Made by a program: the position numbers and the translations under genes
In this document: positions 63,816 through 64,000 of the stretch, one piece after another
Layout: every line of letters begins with the position of its first letter
How positions within the stretch are numbered: position 1 is the first letter of the stretch
NCBI RefSeq assembly: GCF_009696275.1
Contig: NZ_VUMI01000027.1
Location: forward strand, 20,157 to 84,156
DNA length: 64,000 nt
Source: Eisenbergiella porci
GTDB lineage: Bacteria > Bacillota > Clostridia > Lachnospirales > Lachnospiraceae
Direction of reading: 5' to 3'
The notes under the pieces: generated by a model
The model's input: only the letters and a program-made list of their open reading frames with translations
What the model was told of the DNA's origin: nothing
The model's database searches: none

Positions 63816-64000
63816 TGTCGTATCCAGAAGGAATCCGTGTTTTTTTGTATCCAAATCAGACTATCTTTGGAAGGATAGTGTCAAATGATGTATGAAAAAA
63901 AAGAGTCAAAAAAATAGGCTCAAAAGAACCTTGAAAACTGCAGATATTGATACTTGAAAGCTCTCCGAGGGCATAGGGCTCTGCCCTATGTACCCGCAAG
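63816..64000. other. Window end, intergenic with a hairpin
   Basis: GCATAGGG and CCCTATG near 63,971-63,990 form a small hairpin. The stretch AACCTTGAAAACTGCAGA at about 63,929 resembles spacer sequence seen near rRNA genes in related bacteria, but no rRNA is inside the window. Confidence 0.3.

Noticed and set aside
63929..63946. Sequence resembling an rRNA operon spacer
   Set aside because: Only about 18 bases look similar and no rRNA or tRNA sequence is present nearby, so no RNA gene is called.

Overview
The window looks like part of a chromosome of a gut-type Gram-positive Clostridia, most likely Lachnospiraceae. The reasons are strong AGGAGG ribosome-binding sites, lipobox solute-binding proteins, LplB/YtcP/LipO-type sugar importers without their own ATPase, YesM/YesN two-component systems, and a VanR/VanS-like pair. 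No rRNA, tRNA, CRISPR array, phage gene or transposase was recognised. The genus is inferred and not proven.

Left part, 1-22,921: a xylan/arabinoxylan utilisation locus. On the minus strand, a LacI regulator (8213-9265) lies beside a two-permease plus lipoprotein importer (7658-3826). Then come a GH10 xylanase fused to a GH120-like beta-helix (637-3627) and a GH43 enzyme that runs off the left edge. Further right are an SGNH esterase-like hydrolase, a second GH43 and a TIM-barrel sugar isomerase/epimerase. On the plus strand a YesM/YesN pair precedes a second importer (17,934-21,617) and a GH8 exo-oligoxylanase. GTTTAACGATAAAC-like operators sit at the importer promoter and the lacI promoter. 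A 366 bp inverted repeat and a 133 bp hairpin repeat lie in intergenic DNA.

Middle, 23,100-30,740: a nucleoside phosphorylase, an exported MsrAB fusion under a palindromic promoter, and many decayed fragments (GH43-like, DUF4965-like, AraC sensor, AAA ATPase, RloB-like, Nudix). From 40,571 down to 29,886 on the minus strand runs one long unusual operon. Its order is a VanR-like regulator, a VanS-like kinase, a beta-propeller/solute-binding fusion lipoprotein, a small repeat-bearing lipoprotein, a HlyD/MacA-like adaptor, a MacB-periplasmic-domain-like membrane protein, two sugar-type ABC permeases and an MsmX/UgpC-like ATPase that has lost its catalytic centre. This is the best candidate here for an undescribed system.

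Right part, 40,700-64,000: a GNAT acetyltransferase, a DUF1266 chimera, a third LplB/YtcP/LipO importer with a membrane-bound AraC regulator, a YesM/YesN pair driving a MalEFG-like importer, a DUF2971 protein and a GH120 beta-xylosidase. Between these working modules lie gene remnants with internal deletions and frameshifts (receiver kinases, OmpR regulators, an FtsX permease, GT2, RmlC). The inferred working scheme is that secreted or surface enzymes cut xylan, several importers take up oligosaccharides using a shared ATPase encoded elsewhere, and intracellular GH8, GH43, GH120 and esterase activities finish the job.
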